Under the pieces are notes generated by a model that was not told the DNA's origin, ran no database searches, and saw only the letters and a program-made list of their open reading frames with translations. From VRUE01 sp963703895 (GTDB taxonomy: Bacteria; Actinomycetota; Thermoleophilia; Solirubrobacterales; 70-9): 64,000 bases of DNA. Made by a program: the position numbers and the translations under genes. Shown in pieces: positions 40,580 through 49,589 of the stretch (the first letter of the stretch is position 1; each line of letters starts with the position of its first letter). Where the stretch lies: positions 372,001-436,000 of the forward strand of contig CAVPFX010000002.1 in the NCBI GenBank assembly GCA_963703895.1, written 5' to 3'.

Positions 40580-42423
40580 TAGCTCTGGCGACCCTGGGCG
40601 GCGGCCTCGCCGACCCCGATCGCCATCGCCATGATCGAGACTTGGGGGTTGACCCCGGGGCAGCTGGGCAGGATCGAGCCGTCGGCGACCCAGACGCCCT
40701 CGACGCCGCGCAGGCGGCCCTCGGGGTCGACCGGGTGGCGGCTTGGGTCTGAGCCCGCCGCGGCGGTGCCGCTGGGGTGGAAGCCGGCGAGGCGGAGGCG
40801 GCGGACATCGAGCCGCTGCATCGCCGCCTCGAGCTCGGCCTCCGAGCGCACCGCCGGAGCGCCGCCGCCCAGTTCGACATCGCTGGCTCCGGCCGCCAGC
40901 ATCACCCGTGCCATCGCCTCGATCGCGGTCGCGAGGCGGCCTTCGTCGGCCTTGGCGAGGCGGTAGGAGACGACCGGGGCGCGGGAGCCGAAGACGCGGC
41001 CGGAGGGCTCGTCGGCGATCATCGCGCCGATCATCGCCCTGTCGGCGGCGCGGTCGAGGCGGCCCAGCAGGTGGGTGCCGTAGCCGGGGGCCGAGATCGC
41101 GCCCATGCCCGGCGGGCTGCCGGTGGCCTCGATCAGGACGCCCTCGGACTCATGCAGCTCCTCGATCCCGACGCTCTGCATCACGCCACTCCAGGGCACG
41201 ACCCTCTCCTCGAAGCCGGCGGTGATTCCGATCGCGGGGTGGATCGAGAGGTTGCGGCCCAGCCGGGGGTGGCGACCGAGCCCACTGCGGCGCAGCAGCG
41301 GCGGGGTCGGGACGGCGCCGGCGGCGACGACCACGAGGGGGGCGGAGATCCGCACCTCGCTGCCGTCGGCTCGCCGCGCCGTGACGCCGGTCGCGCGGCC
41401 ACCTTCGCTCAGTACCTGTTTTACGTGCAGACCGGAGACGATCCGCGCCCCCGCCTCGCAGGCCTGGGGCAGCGCGTTCAGGTGGACGCCGCCCTTGGCA
41501 TTGTTGGGACAGCCGATCGCGCACTGGCAGGCGCCGCGGCAGCCCGGCGCGTTGCGGCGCAGGGGGGCGCTCTGCCAATCCAGCGCCGCCGCTCCCTCGA
41601 GGGCGAGTTCCCCGTTGCGGCCCAGGACCTCCATCGGTGCGGGAGCGACGCCGATCGTCGCTTCGACGTCGGCGATCCTCGCCCCGAGCAGCTCGAGATC
41701 GGCGTGGGCAAGGCCGTGTTCCTTGTGCCAGGAAGTGGCCACGGCAGTTGGGGGGCGGAAGCAGGTACCTGAGTTGATCACGGTCGTGCCACCCACGGCG
41801 CGTCCCAGCGGCAGCGCGATCGGCGGGTTGCCCAGCGCCATCGTCGTGCCGCCGTCGCGGTAGATGCCGGCGAAGCGGTCGAGCGGGTGCGAGCCGCGGA
41901 TTCGGTCGGCCGTCCAGCGCTCACCCTCCTCGACGATCACGGTGTCGAGCCCGGCCCTTGCCAGTGCCCGGGCGGCGAAGGCGCCGCCAGCCCCAGAGCC
42001 GACCACGACCGCGTCGCAACTGGAGGCGTGTGGCCACTCCGCCGCCGCTACGACCGCCATCTGCGGGTCGGGGCGCGAGGGCTCGTGGCGCGAGCCGACC
42101 GCCGCGATCTCCTCCGCGAACGTGTCGGCGCCGTGGGCGAGCATGACGACCGACTTGAGCGCGTCGAGCAGGGGGGCGCCGCCGAGGCGGGTGACCTCGC
42201 GCAGCAACTCTTCACGGCGCTGCGCCGGGGCCTTGCCGAGCCGCCGTCCGGTGCGCGCCAGCGAGAAGGCCTCCAGGGCGATGAGGCCGGCGCCGAGTCC
42301 CGCTTGTGAGCTCGCCGGCATGCGCGAGACCATCCGCCGCGCGACGCTGGCGACACGCTCAGGCTCGGGTCCCCCCGCCTCGGGCGGCAGGATCGCCGCC
42401 GCCACGTCTCCCAGCGCGGACAT
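40579..42423 (-). CDS. GMC-type FAD oxidoreductase (long-chain alcohol oxidase-like)
   Basis: A 614-residue flavoprotein of the GMC family. After ~150 helical residues comes the FAD fold DAVVVGSGAGGAFAARALAR with EEGERWTADR. Then come ALPLGRAVGGTTVINSGTC, a Cys-rich segment CRGACQCAIGCPNNAKGGVH, and the C-terminal HPSGTAAAGSDPSRHPVDPE with VWVADGSILPSCPGVNPQVS, which holds the catalytic His and flavin-contacting residues. The N-terminal extension and Cys-rich patch resemble long-chain fatty-alcohol oxidases. ATG 42423 is chosen; the open frame extends to 42894 across the next gene. It starts 11 bases before the deacetylase gene end, so the two are probably one operon. Confidence 0.87.
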   Translation of the reverse strand: MSALGDVAAAILPPEAGGPEPERVASVARRMVSRMPASSQAGLGAGLIALEAFSLARTGRRLGKAPAQRREELLREVTRLGGAPLLDALKSVVMLAHGADTFAEEIAAVGSRHEPSRPDPQMAVVAAAEWPHASSCDAVVVGSGAGGAFAARALARAGLDTVIVEEGERWTADRIRGSHPLDRFAGIYRDGGTTMALGNPPIALPLGRAVGGTTVINSGTCFRPPTAVATSWHKEHGLAHADLELLGARIADVEATIGVAPAPMEVLGRNGELALEGAAALDWQSAPLRRNAPGCRGACQCAIGCPNNAKGGVHLNALPQACEAGARIVSGLHVKQVLSEGGRATGVTARRADGSEVRISAPLVVVAAGAVPTPPLLRRSGLGRHPRLGRNLSIHPAIGITAGFEERVVPWSGVMQSVGIEELHESEGVLIEATGSPPGMGAISAPGYGTHLLGRLDRAADRAMIGAMIADEPSGRVFGSRAPVVSYRLAKADEGRLATAIEAMARVMLAAGASDVELGGGAPAVRSEAELEAAMQRLDVRRLRLAGFHPSGTAAAGSDPSRHPVDPEGRLRGVEGVWVADGSILPSCPGVNPQVSIMAMAIGVGEAAAQGRQS

Positions 42424-42433
42424 GACGCGGATA

Positions 42434-43282
42434 CTAGGTCCAGCTGGCCGTATCGAGCACTGTGCCGTTCCCAAACTGCTCGGGCTCTGCGAGGACGTGC
42501 TCGGCTGCATCGACGCAGCGCGCGACCCAGACCTCCCCTTCGGCCGAAGCCAGCGCGACGCGGTCGAGCAGGGCCGCGAGGTGCTCCGCGCCGAGCCAGG
42601 CGAGCATGAAGGGGTGCAGGACGATCGCCATATAGCCACCGTCTGCTGAGAGCCTGCTGACCTCCGCTTCGAGCCAAGCGACGAAAGCGGCCGGTTCGAT
42701 CGGGTCACGGGAGCCGTTGATCTGTTCGCGGGCCGGGCCGAGCGGTGGCAGCACGCAGCTGGCGTCGAGGTGCCGCCACTCGAATGGCAGCAGGGCGACG
42801 TCGTCCTCGAGGCCGATCCCGGAGCCTGCGGGCGAGCAGTAGCGCAGGCCGGCTTCGCCCAGGGCGCGCGTGCCTCCCTCGCCGAGCTGCCCACCCGGTG
42901 GGCGCAGGCCCGCGATCTCGAGCCCGAGCGGCTCGAACGCAGCGATGCCCCGCGCCAGGTTCGCGGCCTGCTCGGTCGCCGTCAGCTCGGCCCATTGCTC
43001 GTGGCGCCAGGCGTGGTAGGCGAGCTCGTGACCGCGCGCGTCGATCTCGCGCAGCAGCTCCGGATAGAGCTCCGCGTTCAGTCCCTCGACGAAGAAGGTC
43101 GCGGCGATCTGGTGCTGCTCGAGTTGACCGAGCAGGCGCGGCACCACCTCGAGCGCGGTCTCGTGCCGACCCAGCGGCGCCCCGGCCGGCAACGCCCCCA
43201 TCTCCAGTTCCGCCGCCTCGCCGAGATTGTCGAATGTCAGCGAGAGCACCCCCCGACGTCGGCTGACGGGACTCAAACCCAT
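42434..43282 (-). CDS. Polysaccharide deacetylase-family protein
   Basis: A 282-residue NodB-homology protein. LSLTFDNLGEAAELEMG carries the first-motif Asp (TFDN instead of the usual TFDD), IAATFFVEGLNAELYPELLR the strand and helix after it, and YHAWRHEQWAEL the metal-binding His-x3-His. IAGLRPPGGQLGEGGTRAL is the third motif with its Arg and Pro. AIVLHPFMLAWLG supplies the catalytic His of the last motif. The second Asp of motif one is replaced by Asn, so activity may differ from chitin deacetylase. No signal peptide is visible, which points to an intracellular substrate. Confidence 0.83.
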   Translation of the reverse strand: MGLSPVSRRRGVLSLTFDNLGEAAELEMGALPAGAPLGRHETALEVVPRLLGQLEQHQIAATFFVEGLNAELYPELLREIDARGHELAYHAWRHEQWAELTATEQAANLARGIAAFEPLGLEIAGLRPPGGQLGEGGTRALGEAGLRYCSPAGSGIGLEDDVALLPFEWRHLDASCVLPPLGPAREQINGSRDPIEPAAFVAWLEAEVSRLSADGGYMAIVLHPFMLAWLGAEHLAALLDRVALASAEGEVWVARCVDAAEHVLAEPEQFGNGTVLDTASWT

Positions 43283-43312
43283 CTATATGCCGACTTTCAG
43301 ACCCATCGGCGG

Positions 43313-43831
43313 CTATTCGCGCAGCGCCGGGCTCCAGCGCTCCGGTTCGATCTCGGCTTGCTCGCGGGCCCAGCGGAAGTGGTGCTCCGCGGAGGCGAGC
43401 AGGATCGGGAAGTTGAGCAGGCCGGCCACCGCGAAGCGCCGCGCTCCCCTGCGGTTCGCGGCGGGCAGGCTGAGCGCGCTGCAGATGAGCCAGAACCAGA
43501 GCACGGCGTTGTAGGCGGGCAACTGCTCCTCGCTCAGCCCCTCGGCTTCGTCGAGCATCGGCAGGCCGCGGTGCAGCGACCAGGGCCAGGCCTTGAAGTG
43601 GACGGCGACGCCGGCGACGCCGATCCCGGCGCTGAAGGCGGTGAGCCGCCGGGCGTTCTCGCCGTCGCGCAGGGCGGCGCCGAGCATCAGCGGGAAGTAG
43701 GCGGCCCAGAGCGCGTAGGCGCCGCGGCGGCCGATGAAGGGCTCGAAGACGAGGCCGACCCCGGCACGGGTCTCGAAGGCATTGTGGGCGAGCAGGCCGA
43801 GGGCCGATCCGGCGGCGAGCAGGCGCCTCAT
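43313..43831 (-). CDS. Multi-pass membrane protein, unknown function
   Basis: A 172-residue protein with four hydrophobic helices: MRRLLAAGSALGLLAHNAF, AYALWAAYFPLMLGAALR, LTAFSAGIGVAGVAVHF and NAVLWFWLICSALSLPAAN, followed by a last one near RRFAVAGLLNFPILLASAE. Histidines (HNAFETR, HFKAW, AEHHFRW) are spread near the membrane ends, so a cofactor or proton-linked role is conceivable. No known family is recognised. Its ATG overlaps the stop of the upstream FAH-family gene by four bases (43828-43831), so translation is coupled and a functional link is plausible. Confidence 0.65.
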   Translation of the reverse strand: MRRLLAAGSALGLLAHNAFETRAGVGLVFEPFIGRRGAYALWAAYFPLMLGAALRDGENARRLTAFSAGIGVAGVAVHFKAWPWSLHRGLPMLDEAEGLSEEQLPAYNAVLWFWLICSALSLPAANRRGARRFAVAGLLNFPILLASAEHHFRWAREQAEIEPERWSPALRE

Positions 43832-44745
43832 CGCCGTGCTCCGATTTGGTTGGCCAGGGTTCCGACCCCGTCGATTTCCAGCTCGACCGTCTGCCCGGGC
43901 TGGATCCAACGATCGAGCTCGAGCCCGCAGCAGCCGGGCATCGTCCCGGTCGAGACGATGTCGCCGGCCTCGAGCCGCTCGCCGGCCGAGGCATGGGCGA
44001 GCATCGTGCCGACGTCATGGGCGGCTTCCGCCGTGCCGCCCTCGCACCAGACCTCGCCGTCCACTCGCACTCGTCCGGTCACCGACTGCCAGTCCGGCAG
44101 CTCGTCGGCACTCAGCACGTCGCAGCCAATCGAGTTGGCGAAGGTCTTCGACTTGACTGCTGGGCCGAAGACGCCGTGGCGCACCTCCTCGGCTTGGACG
44201 TCGCGAGCGCTCCAGTCGTTGAGCACGAACCAGCCGCCGATCGCCTCTCGGGCTTCCACTGGGTTCGCATCGGCGAGCGGGCCGGCGAGGACGAAGGCCA
44301 GCTCGAGCTCGAAGTCGAGGTAGGAGGTGTGGGAGGGCCAGTGCATCTCCTCGCCGTCGGCCAGCATCGCGGTGTGGTTGCCGAGGTAGAAGGCCGGCGT
44401 CTCGAAGAAGCTGGCCTTGGGCTTGAAGGGCGGAAACGTCCGGCCGGTAACGCGCTCGAAGCCAGCCGCGAGGCGTTGCACTGGGGGCGGGAAGAAGTTC
44501 TTGACCAGCATCCGGGCCGAGCCCTCGTAGTGCGAGGGCCAGAGGCTGAAGGCGCGCATCGAGCGCGGCGCGAATGGCAGCCCGGCGGCCGCTGGGTCGA
44601 CGACGGCGCTCTCCTCGCCCGCGACCGCTGCGAGCTGCTCGGCAACTTCGGCCCGTCCCTCGGCACCGCGCCCGAGCAGGGTCAGCATGTCGCCGGCCTG
44701 CGGTAGCGAGACCCAGCGCTTGCGCTCCGGGTCCTCAACGATCAC
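43828..44745 (-). CDS. Fumarylacetoacetate hydrolase-family protein
   Basis: A 305-residue protein of the FAH superfamily, whose members cleave or decarboxylate acyl-pyruvate type compounds with a divalent metal. The metal site is SYLDFELELAFVLAG (Asp-x-Glu-x-Glu), with NDWSARDVQAEE and KSKTFANSIGCDVLSADELP following; GDIVSTGTMPGCCG and EIDGVGTLANQI close the domain. About 60 N-terminal residues form a small separate region. The start is GTG 44745. It is divergent from mfd with 38 bases between starts and leads a short minus-strand operon with the membrane protein. Confidence 0.85.
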   Translation of the reverse strand: MIVEDPERKRWVSLPQAGDMLTLLGRGAEGRAEVAEQLAAVAGEESAVVDPAAAGLPFAPRSMRAFSLWPSHYEGSARMLVKNFFPPPVQRLAAGFERVTGRTFPPFKPKASFFETPAFYLGNHTAMLADGEEMHWPSHTSYLDFELELAFVLAGPLADANPVEAREAIGGWFVLNDWSARDVQAEEVRHGVFGPAVKSKTFANSIGCDVLSADELPDWQSVTGRVRVDGEVWCEGGTAEAAHDVGTMLAHASAGERLEAGDIVSTGTMPGCCGLELDRWIQPGQTVELEIDGVGTLANQIGARR

Positions 44746-44783
44746 TCCCTGGGGTGTGCTCCTCAGTTTCAGCCAGTGCGATT

Positions 44784-47700
44784 ATGGCGAGCCCGATGTC
44801 CCTTCGCCCGCTGATTGAGATAGCCGCCGAGAACGAGCGCGTCCACGCGCTCACCGGCCGCGTGCGCGAAGCCGCTGCCGGCGGCGAGGCGGTCGACGTA
44901 TCGGCCTCTTCGATGCTGCGGCCGCTGTTGCTGGCGGCGCTGCTCGAGGATGAGCGCGGCTTGGCCGGCCGCCCGGCGCTGCTGGTCAGCCCCGACGATC
45001 GCTCCGCCCGCGACCTCGCCGCCGACCTGCGCGCCTACCTGGCGCCGCGCCGCGTCCGCCTCTATCCCTCGCGCGGCACCGGGTTTGCCTCCCACGTAAC
45101 GCCGCCGCCGCACCTGATCGGTCTGCGCATCGACGCGCTTGACGCCCTGCGCAATGAGGGGGACGCGGTCGCCAGCGCCAGCGCCACCGCCCTCGCCGAG
45201 GCGGTGCCGGATGCGGCCCTGAGGCCGGCCGGGTTCGCGATCGCAAGCGGGGAGGAGATCGACCTCGCCGCCGTCGCCCGCGACCTCGACGGCGCCGGCT
45301 ACGAACGGGTCGAGCAGGTTGAGGAGCGCGGTCAGTTCGCCGTCCGCGGCGGCATTCTCGACGTCTTCGGCGCGACCGAGGAGCGCGCGGTGCGGATCGA
45401 GCTCTTCGGCGACGAGGTCGAGTCGATGCGCTGGTTCTCGACCTTCACCCAGCGCTCGCTCGGCGATGCCGAGCGGGTCGAGCTGGCGCCGGCGGCGGAA
45501 CTGGATGCGGAGCACCGCGAACTAGCTGAGCTGGCCGCGATGGAGGCTGCCGAGGAGGAGAAGGAGCCACCGAGCCTGGCCGAGGTGTTGCCGCTCGACC
45601 GGTTCGGACCGCCGTTGGCACTGGTCCCGGATTCCGCCGCGGTGATCCTCGCCGCCGCCGAGGAGATCGAGCCCGCCCTTCGCGACCACTGGGACGACGC
45701 GACGACGGCGATGCACGCCGACGATGCCCGCCACCTCTACGTCGACGTGGCGGAGCCGCTTGCGGCTCGCGCCGGCCTCTCCTTCCGCGGCGCCAGCGAC
45801 GACGACGAGAACGCTTTTCGCGCCGCCCGGGCCGAGTCGCCGGCCCGCAGCGTCAAAGAGGCCGAGGCGGAGCTGGAAAAGCAGGTGCGCTCCGGCTACC
45901 GCACCGTGGTCGCCTTCGATGATCGGGGCGAGGCCGAGCGCGCCCGCTACGGGCTCGACCGCCTCGACGCGACGCTGCTTGAAGGCGGCCGTCTCTCGCC
46001 CAAGCCCGCCCTCACCTTTGCCGAGGCCCGCCTGCGCGAGGGCTTCGTCAGCCCCGAGCTGCGGCTCGCCGTCTACCCCTTCCGCCGCCTCGTCCACCGC
46101 CGGCGCCGGGCCGAAGCCCGCGCGCCAGGCGCCGCCCGCGGCCGCCTTGCCTTCAGCGATCTGCGGGTCGGCGACTACGTCGTCCACGAGGACCACGGGG
46201 TCGCCCGCTTCGCCGGCTTCGAGACGCGCGAGGTCGGCGGTGTCACCCGCGACTACCTCTACCTCGAATACAAGGGCGAGGACCGCGTCTTCGTCCCCGT
46301 CGATCAGCTCGCCAAGCTGAGTCGCTACGTCGGCGCCGGCGGCGAACCATCGCTCTCGGCGCTGGGCGGCAAGCGCTGGCAGAACATGAAGGCGCGGGCG
46401 CGCAAGGCCGCCGGCGCCCTGGCCGGCGAGCTGCTCAACCTCTACGCCGAGCGGCGGACCCGCAAGGGCCACGCCTTCGGGGCCGACGGCGAGTGGCAGA
46501 TGACGATGGAGGCCGCGTTCCCGTACCGCGAGACCGCCGACCAGGTGGAAGCGATCGAGTCGGTCAAGGGGGACATGGAGGCCGATCAGCCGATGGACCG
46601 GCTGGTCTGCGGCGACGTCGGCTTCGGCAAGACCGAGGTCGCGCTGCGGGCCGCGGTCAAGGCCGCCGCCGACGGCAAGCAGGTGATGATGCTGGTGCCG
46701 ACGACGATCCTCGCCCAGCAGCACTTCGGCACCTTCCGCGAGCGCCTCGCCGACCTGCCCTTCGTCGTTGAGGGCATCTCGCGCCTGCGCAAGCCGGCCG
46801 AGGTGAAAGCGGTGCTGGCGGGCTTCGAGGCGGGCAAGGTCGACATCCTGATCGGCACCCACCGGCTGCTCTCGCGCGACGTCCGCGCCAAGGACCTCGG
46901 CCTCGTCATCGTTGACGAGGAGCAGCGCTTCGGGGTCAAGCAGAAGGAACTGCTGCGCCAGCTCAAGCTCAAGGTCGACGTGCTGGCGCTCTCGGCGACG
47001 CCGATCCCGCGCACCCTGCAGATGAGCCTGGCCGGCCTGCGCGACATCTCGACGATCGAGACGCCGCCCGAGGGTCGCCGCCCGGTCCGCACCTACGTCG
47101 GTCCCTACGACGAGGACCTGGTGGCGAAGGCGATCAACCGCGAGCTCGAGCGCGATGGCCAGGCCTTCTTCCTGCACAACCGGATCGACTCGCTGCCCGA
47201 GGTGACCGAGCGGCTGCGCGGACTGGTGCCGAAGGCGCGCTTCGCCGAAGCCCACGGCCAGATGGACGAGAAACAGCTCGAGGAGACGATGCTCGGCTTC
47301 CTGCGCGGCGACGCCGACTGCCTGGTGACGACGACGATCATCGAGTCGGGACTCGACATTGCCAACGCCAACACGCTGATCGTCGAGCGCGCCGACCAGC
47401 TCGGCCTCTCGCAGGCCTACCAAATCCGCGGCCGGGTCGGCCGCTCTCGCGAGCGGGCCTTCGCCTACATGCTCTATCCCTCGGCCGAGGCGCTGACCGA
47501 GGACGCGGCGGCGCGGCTCTCAACCCTTGCCGACCACACCGAGCTCGGCTCCGGCTTCAAGATCGCGATGCGCGACCTCGACATCCGCGGGGCCGGCGAC
47601 CTGCTCGGCGAGGAGCAGTCGGGCCACGTCGCCGCCGTTGGCTTCGAGCTCTACTGCCAGATGATCGACGAGGCGGTGGGAATGGCAAGGGAGGCCGAGG

Positions 47701-48188
47701 GCGGGGAGGAGGCAGCGGAACCGGTTCGCCTCGACGTCCCCGTCGACGCCTATCTGCCGGCCTCGTTCATTCCCTTCGAGGCGGCGAAGATCGACGTCCA
47801 CCGCCGCATCGCCGCCGCCCGCGAGCCGGGCGAACTGCGCGCGATCCGCGACGAGATCGGCGACCGCTTCGGCCCGCCGCCGCCGCAGGCGGAGAATCTG
47901 CTCGCTCTGCAGCGAGCCCGGATCGAGCTCGGCCTGGCCGGCGCTCGCAGCGTCGAGTTCCGCGGCGGTCGGCTCAGCGTCACCGGGGTCGAGCTCGACT
48001 CCGAGGCCGCCGGTGTGTTCAGCGAGAAGCTGGAGGGAGCGCTGTACGAGTGGCGTGAGCAGACCGCGGGAGTGCGCGTGCCCGATGAGCCGGAGGCCAG
48101 ACTCGCCGCCGTGCTGGCGATGGCTGAGGCGATTCGAGCAGCGAAGCAGTCGCAGGTGGAGGCGACCGAGGCGAGCCCCGCGACCTAA
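44784..48188 (+). CDS. mfd: Transcription-repair coupling factor Mfd
   Basis: A 1134-residue ATP-driven translocase that removes stalled RNA polymerase from DNA lesions and recruits UvrA. The order is: UvrB-homology region (residues ~1-260), a spacer, the polymerase-interacting CarD-like module (SDLRVGDYVVHEDHGVARFA at ~450), then the helicase motor with RLVCGDVGFGKTEVALRAAV (Walker A), VIVDEEQRFGVKQKE (DEEQ box), ALSATPIPRTLQMSLAGLRD, TTTIIESGLDIANANTLIVE and QIRGRVGRSRERAFAYMLY. The C-terminal TRCF domain follows with LPASFIPFEAAKIDVHRRIA. ATG 44784 and ATG 44796 are both possible starts. Length is normal. Confidence 0.95.
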   Translation: MASPMSLRPLIEIAAENERVHALTGRVREAAAGGEAVDVSASSMLRPLLLAALLEDERGLAGRPALLVSPDDRSARDLAADLRAYLAPRRVRLYPSRGTGFASHVTPPPHLIGLRIDALDALRNEGDAVASASATALAEAVPDAALRPAGFAIASGEEIDLAAVARDLDGAGYERVEQVEERGQFAVRGGILDVFGATEERAVRIELFGDEVESMRWFSTFTQRSLGDAERVELAPAAELDAEHRELAELAAMEAAEEEKEPPSLAEVLPLDRFGPPLALVPDSAAVILAAAEEIEPALRDHWDDATTAMHADDARHLYVDVAEPLAARAGLSFRGASDDDENAFRAARAESPARSVKEAEAELEKQVRSGYRTVVAFDDRGEAERARYGLDRLDATLLEGGRLSPKPALTFAEARLREGFVSPELRLAVYPFRRLVHRRRRAEARAPGAARGRLAFSDLRVGDYVVHEDHGVARFAGFETREVGGVTRDYLYLEYKGEDRVFVPVDQLAKLSRYVGAGGEPSLSALGGKRWQNMKARARKAAGALAGELLNLYAERRTRKGHAFGADGEWQMTMEAAFPYRETADQVEAIESVKGDMEADQPMDRLVCGDVGFGKTEVALRAAVKAAADGKQVMMLVPTTILAQQHFGTFRERLADLPFVVEGISRLRKPAEVKAVLAGFEAGKVDILIGTHRLLSRDVRAKDLGLVIVDEEQRFGVKQKELLRQLKLKVDVLALSATPIPRTLQMSLAGLRDISTIETPPEGRRPVRTYVGPYDEDLVAKAINRELERDGQAFFLHNRIDSLPEVTERLRGLVPKARFAEAHGQMDEKQLEETMLGFLRGDADCLVTTTIIESGLDIANANTLIVERADQLGLSQAYQIRGRVGRSRERAFAYMLYPSAEALTEDAAARLSTLADHTELGSGFKIAMRDLDIRGAGDLLGEEQSGHVAAVGFELYCQMIDEAVGMAREAEGGEEAAEPVRLDVPVDAYLPASFIPFEAAKIDVHRRIAAAREPGELRAIRDEIGDRFGPPPPQAENLLALQRARIELGLAGARSVEFRGGRLSVTGVELDSEAAGVFSEKLEGALYEWREQTAGVRVPDEPEARLAAVLAMAEAIRAAKQSQVEATEASPAT

Positions 48189-48231
48189 GCGCGGGCCGCT
48201 TCCGGAGCATTTGATTTATGCTGCCCGATCG

Positions 48232-49530
48232 GTGGCATCTACTAGCGCCAAGGGAGGGAAGTCGGCCGGGTTGCAGCGGCTTGCGCTGCTCGGCTTCGCC
48301 GCGCTCCTGATCCTGCTCTTCTTGATCTTCGCGGTCGCCCAGGGGATCGGTCACCCGAGCGTGCCGTCCGGTGCCGTCGCGGTGGTCGAAGACGCGCCCG
48401 ATGACCTCGGCACCGTCACAGAAAAGGAATTCCAGCACGCGCTGGAACAGGCGGCAGCCGAACAAAAAATCACCCCCGTCCCCAAACCGGGCGACGATAA
48501 ATACGAAGAACTGAAGGAAACGGCGCTGGGTCAGATCCTCGACTCGGTCTGGATCCGGGGCGAGGCAGAGGAAATGGGCGTCTCGGTGACGCCGAAAGAA
48601 GTTGCTGCCGAACTCAAAAAACTGAAGGACAAAGCCTTCAAAACGGAACAGCAATACAAAGAATTCCTCAAAGAAGCGAAGTTCACGGAAGAGGACGTCA
48701 ACACGCGCGTGACGATCCAGCTGCTCAGTGAACAGATCCAGACCCAGGTCACCGAAGAAGCTCCGATTCCCAGCACCACGGAAATCAAGGACTACTACGA
48801 AGCCGCCAAGTCGAGCCAGTACACGACCCCGGAATCGCGCGACATCCGCGTGATCAAGAACAAAGACAAGGCCAAGGTCGAAGAAGCGAAGGCCGCACTC
48901 GAAAAGGACGACTCGAACAAAAGCTGGGAAGAGGTCGCGAAAAAATATTCCACCGACACGACCAAAAACACCGGCGGCTTGCAGTCGGCCGTGACCGAAG
49001 GCTCGGGCACGCTGCAGGAACCGCTGGAAGGTGAAGTATTCGCCGCCCCGCAGGGCGAGCTGGTGGGCCCGCTGAAGGATGGCCAGACCTACACCGTCTT
49101 CGAGGTGATGAAGATCACCCCGGAGAAAGTCCAGTCGCTGGATGAAGCCAAGTCGCAGATCAGCGCTCAGCTGGCTGAACAGGCTAAACAGCAGGCCTTC
49201 GCCGCTTTCGTGCAGAGCTACGGCAACAAGTGGTCGTCGCGAACTTTCTGCGCCTCGGACTTCACGATCGCTCGCTGCGCCAACTTCAAGAGCGATGGGC
49301 GCCCGCCTGAAGCCAACCCGGCCTGCTTCGAAGCAGATCCGAAAGCGCCGGCGGAAGCCTGCCCGGCGCCCGTTACCTCGATCAAACCGGCCGTGCCGGG
49401 AACGGTCAGCCCGATAAATCGGGAAGGGCAGAAACTGCCCCAGCGGCCGCGTCCCTCGAAAATCGAAGCAGCCGCCCCGCCCGAAGGCGAAGTTCCGGGC
49501 GGCGTCGTGCCCGGCGCCACCGGCGAATAA
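48232..49530 (+). CDS. Membrane-anchored parvulin-type peptidyl-prolyl isomerase (SurA/PrsA-like)
   Basis: A 432-residue extracytoplasmic folding factor. An N-terminal anchor helix lies at about residues 17-38 (LLGFAALLILLFLIFAVAQG). A SurA-like chaperone region follows (EFQHALEQAAAEQKI, ALGQILDSVWIRGEAEEMGV, TEEDVNTRVTIQLLSEQI), and then a parvulin domain (SRDIRVIKNKDKAKVEEAKA, SWEEVAKKYSTDTTKNTGGL, EPLEGEVFAAPQGELVGPLK, YTVFEVMKITPE). The C-terminal ~80 residues are Pro/Ala-rich with three cysteines. GTG 48232 is chosen; TTG 48211 is an alternative with a badly spaced GGAG. The gene favours GAA and AAA codons, in contrast to mfd and eno on either side. Confidence 0.85.
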   Translation: MASTSAKGGKSAGLQRLALLGFAALLILLFLIFAVAQGIGHPSVPSGAVAVVEDAPDDLGTVTEKEFQHALEQAAAEQKITPVPKPGDDKYEELKETALGQILDSVWIRGEAEEMGVSVTPKEVAAELKKLKDKAFKTEQQYKEFLKEAKFTEEDVNTRVTIQLLSEQIQTQVTEEAPIPSTTEIKDYYEAAKSSQYTTPESRDIRVIKNKDKAKVEEAKAALEKDDSNKSWEEVAKKYSTDTTKNTGGLQSAVTEGSGTLQEPLEGEVFAAPQGELVGPLKDGQTYTVFEVMKITPEKVQSLDEAKSQISAQLAEQAKQQAFAAFVQSYGNKWSSRTFCASDFTIARCANFKSDGRPPEANPACFEADPKAPAEACPAPVTSIKPAVPGTVSPINREGQKLPQRPRPSKIEAAAPPEGEVPGGVVPGATGE

Positions 49531-49559
49531 GAGGTAGTCCGAGTTCTCGGACTACCTCT
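49530..49559 (+). terminator. Hairpin terminator after the parvulin gene
   Basis: AGAGGTAGTCCGAG (49530-49543) and CTCGGACTACCTCT (49546-49559) are perfect 14-base arms with almost no loop. It begins at the last base of the stop codon. No clear T run follows, so it may act as a weak terminator or as an mRNA 3'-end stabiliser before eno. Confidence 0.65.
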
Positions 49560-49589
49560 GCCGCCGCACTGAATAGGATGCTGCTCCCC

